In this document: positions 62,223-64,000 of the stretch, piece after piece
Layout of the letters: every line of letters starts with the position of its first letter
How positions within the stretch are numbered: position 1 is the first letter of the stretch
NCBI GenBank assembly: GCA_950106755.1
Contig: OX467092.1
Span: 3,224,001 to 3,288,000, forward strand
Origin: Climacium dendroides
Lineage: Eukaryota > Streptophyta > Bryopsida > Hypnales > Climaciaceae
Direction of reading: 5' to 3'
Length of the DNA: 64,000 nucleotides
Notes under the pieces: model-generated
Database searches by the model: none
What the model was told of the DNA's origin: nothing
Seen by the model: only the letters and a program-made list of their open reading frames with translations
Made by a program: the position numbers and the translations under genes

Positions 62223-62615
62223 TTGGGTAAAATCCACCAACAATATTTTCAATGTTTATGCCTTGAAGTGAGTGTAACAAACCTCTACTTTTTCTTTGAT
62301 TTTTCTAAGGCTTGCTTTTGGGTACATGCTCAATTTTGGATAACTATCCTACCTTCTATCGAAGGTACAATAGATCTTCTGGTAATTGTAGATCTAATAG
62401 ATGTGTTTGAAGTACCTTATAAAGCCTTCAAAGAATATGGGTGTATGCCTTCAAGGTTGCACATGACTTTTTTAAATGGGTCATGGGGTTATTGGGCATC
62501 ATTGCAAGAAAAAATTTATTTTCTTTTTTTCTTTAGAAGTGTAATATTCCTACAAGGGCTGCTATTATGTGAGTCTAAAATCATGAGCACCAAAAGTGAT
62601 ACATCTATATTATAG
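62223..62615 (+). other. Conserved repeat-borne ORF, unit B2
   Basis: Counterpart of 43576-43941, open for 130 codons with the same core (GTIDLLVIVDLIDVFEVPYK, then MTFLNGSWGYWASLQE). No initiating ATG at its head; not recognised. Confidence 0.3.
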
Positions 62616-64000
62616 ATGTTTGTCTATATTATAGAAACTTTTCATGATTATAGGATATTTATGTTATAGATATCTATAGGTTACTAGCACCTTCAATGGT
62701 TGTATGATGTCTATTTATACAAATACTCAAGGCTCATATGTTTGCATTTCCATGCTCACATGCTATTGTCTTTGTTCCTTCTACCAAGAATTTATGGACA
62801 ATTATTCAATAGTGAAGTAAAATGTAAAAAGTTGTCTTTTCAAAATTGAGACCTAAAACATCTTTTTACAAAATTTCTTTTAAACAAATAAGCTATTCAA
62901 TTCTTTTTTATTTCCTATATTTTCTAAAAATAATGAAATTAAATTAAAATCCCATTTTTTTCTACCTTAAAGGGACTCTTACTCTATCAATTATATTGAA
63001 GGCAAAAGATATTGAGCCTTATGCTATTATAAAAACAAAATACTTTGTGTTTATATATAAGAGGGAGATTTTTCTACTTTTGGAAAATGTCATAGCTTAT
63101 TTGTACGATTCTAACATATGATTCCAAATTTTAATTTTTTGAAGGCAAAGTTAAAGTGCTTTAAATTTAGTCCAACTTAGAGAGACATTATTTCTTAAAA
63201 CTAAATTTGGAATCAGCTAATTTACTTATGTGTTTTTGCCTTCTATAAATGTATAGAAGAAAAAAAGAAGCGACACTTTGTTGGAATAAAAAATATGCTT
63301 GCACTAAAAACATTCACCTTTAATGCTAATAACAACTTTCCAACTCATTTAATTGAAATTTAAAAACGAAATTTGGCTCCCCAACATTAAAGTTGAGGAG
63401 CATGTTGAGGTATTGAACTCACTTGTTTGGCTATAGAATAAAATACAAAATAGAAATAGAAAAGTGATCAAACGATGATTTTAATTGAATACGTAATTGA
63501 AGTAAGATTAAATAGAGATTGATCTATGGTTGATCTAATAGATGCAAGCAAATTTCAATTACCTTTTCTAATTGTTAAGAGTTCAAATGTTTGTATGTTT
63601 AATAAAAGTAAAATCAAGAAATTAGCATTCTAAGAAAATCATGTACTTAATTAGAATTTGACATATTTTCTTATATATAAAGACCTAAGCAAGATTATAA
63701 TGCCATTCCTTCTACCTAACAATAAGTCAATAAATGTCCTTAGGTTGTTGCATAGATTGCATCTATATTTATATGTTGTATACAATGTGTGTGTATTCAC
63801 TTTTATTTTATTCTTATCTCAAATGATTTTGTTTGTTACTCTTGGTCAATTTTAGCTTTAACATTTTAGCTTTTCATTCTAGTTTTCATGTTGGAGCTTT
63901 CAATTGATGTATTACCATACATGAAAGGTTAATTTGGCACCTGTGCAAAAATTGAATTTCCAAATAATATTCTTAGGGATCCATGTTACCTCAAACCATT

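Larger units (their letters stand above)
57736..64000 (+). repeat. Macro-repeat unit B, copy 2 (runs off the window)
   Basis: Collinear with 39223-45360. The empty TTAA site corresponding to element c is at 61238-61241. The unit continues past the window end, so the array is longer than shown. Confidence 0.85.

Noticed and set aside
24430..64000. The long array as a clustered regulatory or CRISPR-like repeat system
   Set aside because: Units are kilobases long, carry transposons and degenerate ORFs, and have no short regularly spaced repeats.

Overview
The window is nuclear DNA of a land plant. The coding parts are GT-AG spliced genes of plant families (GH81 beta-glucanase, HAD-type 5'-nucleotidase, and relics of an aldo-keto reductase and a leucine-rich-repeat receptor), and most of the rest is AT-rich transposon DNA. 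I cannot name the species; a non-seed plant (bryophyte, lycophyte or fern) is a guess. No tRNA, rRNA, CRISPR array or prokaryotic feature was seen.

Region 1 (1-6350): AT-rich and decayed. It holds an aldo-keto reductase pseudogene (491-1355, perhaps also 3053-3328), two elements bounded by TTAA and CCCCTAAA termini, and a frameshifted LRR pseudogene on the plus strand (about 4690-5560) containing a GGGGT tract.

Region 2 (6351-24300): the genic part. A complete three-exon GH81 endo-1,3-beta-glucanase gene lies on the minus strand (6351-9587) and is divergently arranged with a complete twelve-exon HAD-superfamily 5'-nucleotidase gene on the plus strand (11296-19129). For both genes every exon joins in phase. 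The 2.6 kb intron 10 of the nucleotidase carries a short non-autonomous Helitron with an intact terminal hairpin. A tiny four-exon minus-strand gene (19862-21108) encodes a 56-residue membrane-type protein. A weaker spliced minus-strand unit with a duplicated exon-like block follows (about 22985-24300).

Region 3 (24430-64000): a tandem array of large repeat units in the order A-B-A-B. A is about 11 kb and B about 7.6 kb, so the higher-order period is about 18.5-19 kb. Each unit starts with a nearly invariant island encoding a 125-131 residue zinc-finger protein, while the rest of the unit has diverged. The A units are largely built of 0.6-0.9 kb elements ending in TTAA-CCCCTAAA. One of these has exact empty TTAA sites in both B units, which is the behaviour of piggyBac-like transposition. 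Later insertions are a 3.07 kb Tc1/mariner-pogo transposon with a broken transposase at the first A/B junction, a 150 bp CACTA-type foldback MITE, a 1.03 kb insertion and an LTR-like segment.

The genes show no operon-like relationship. The two best genes share a 1.7 kb upstream region; the rest of the window records layered transposition, segmental duplication and probable gene conversion.
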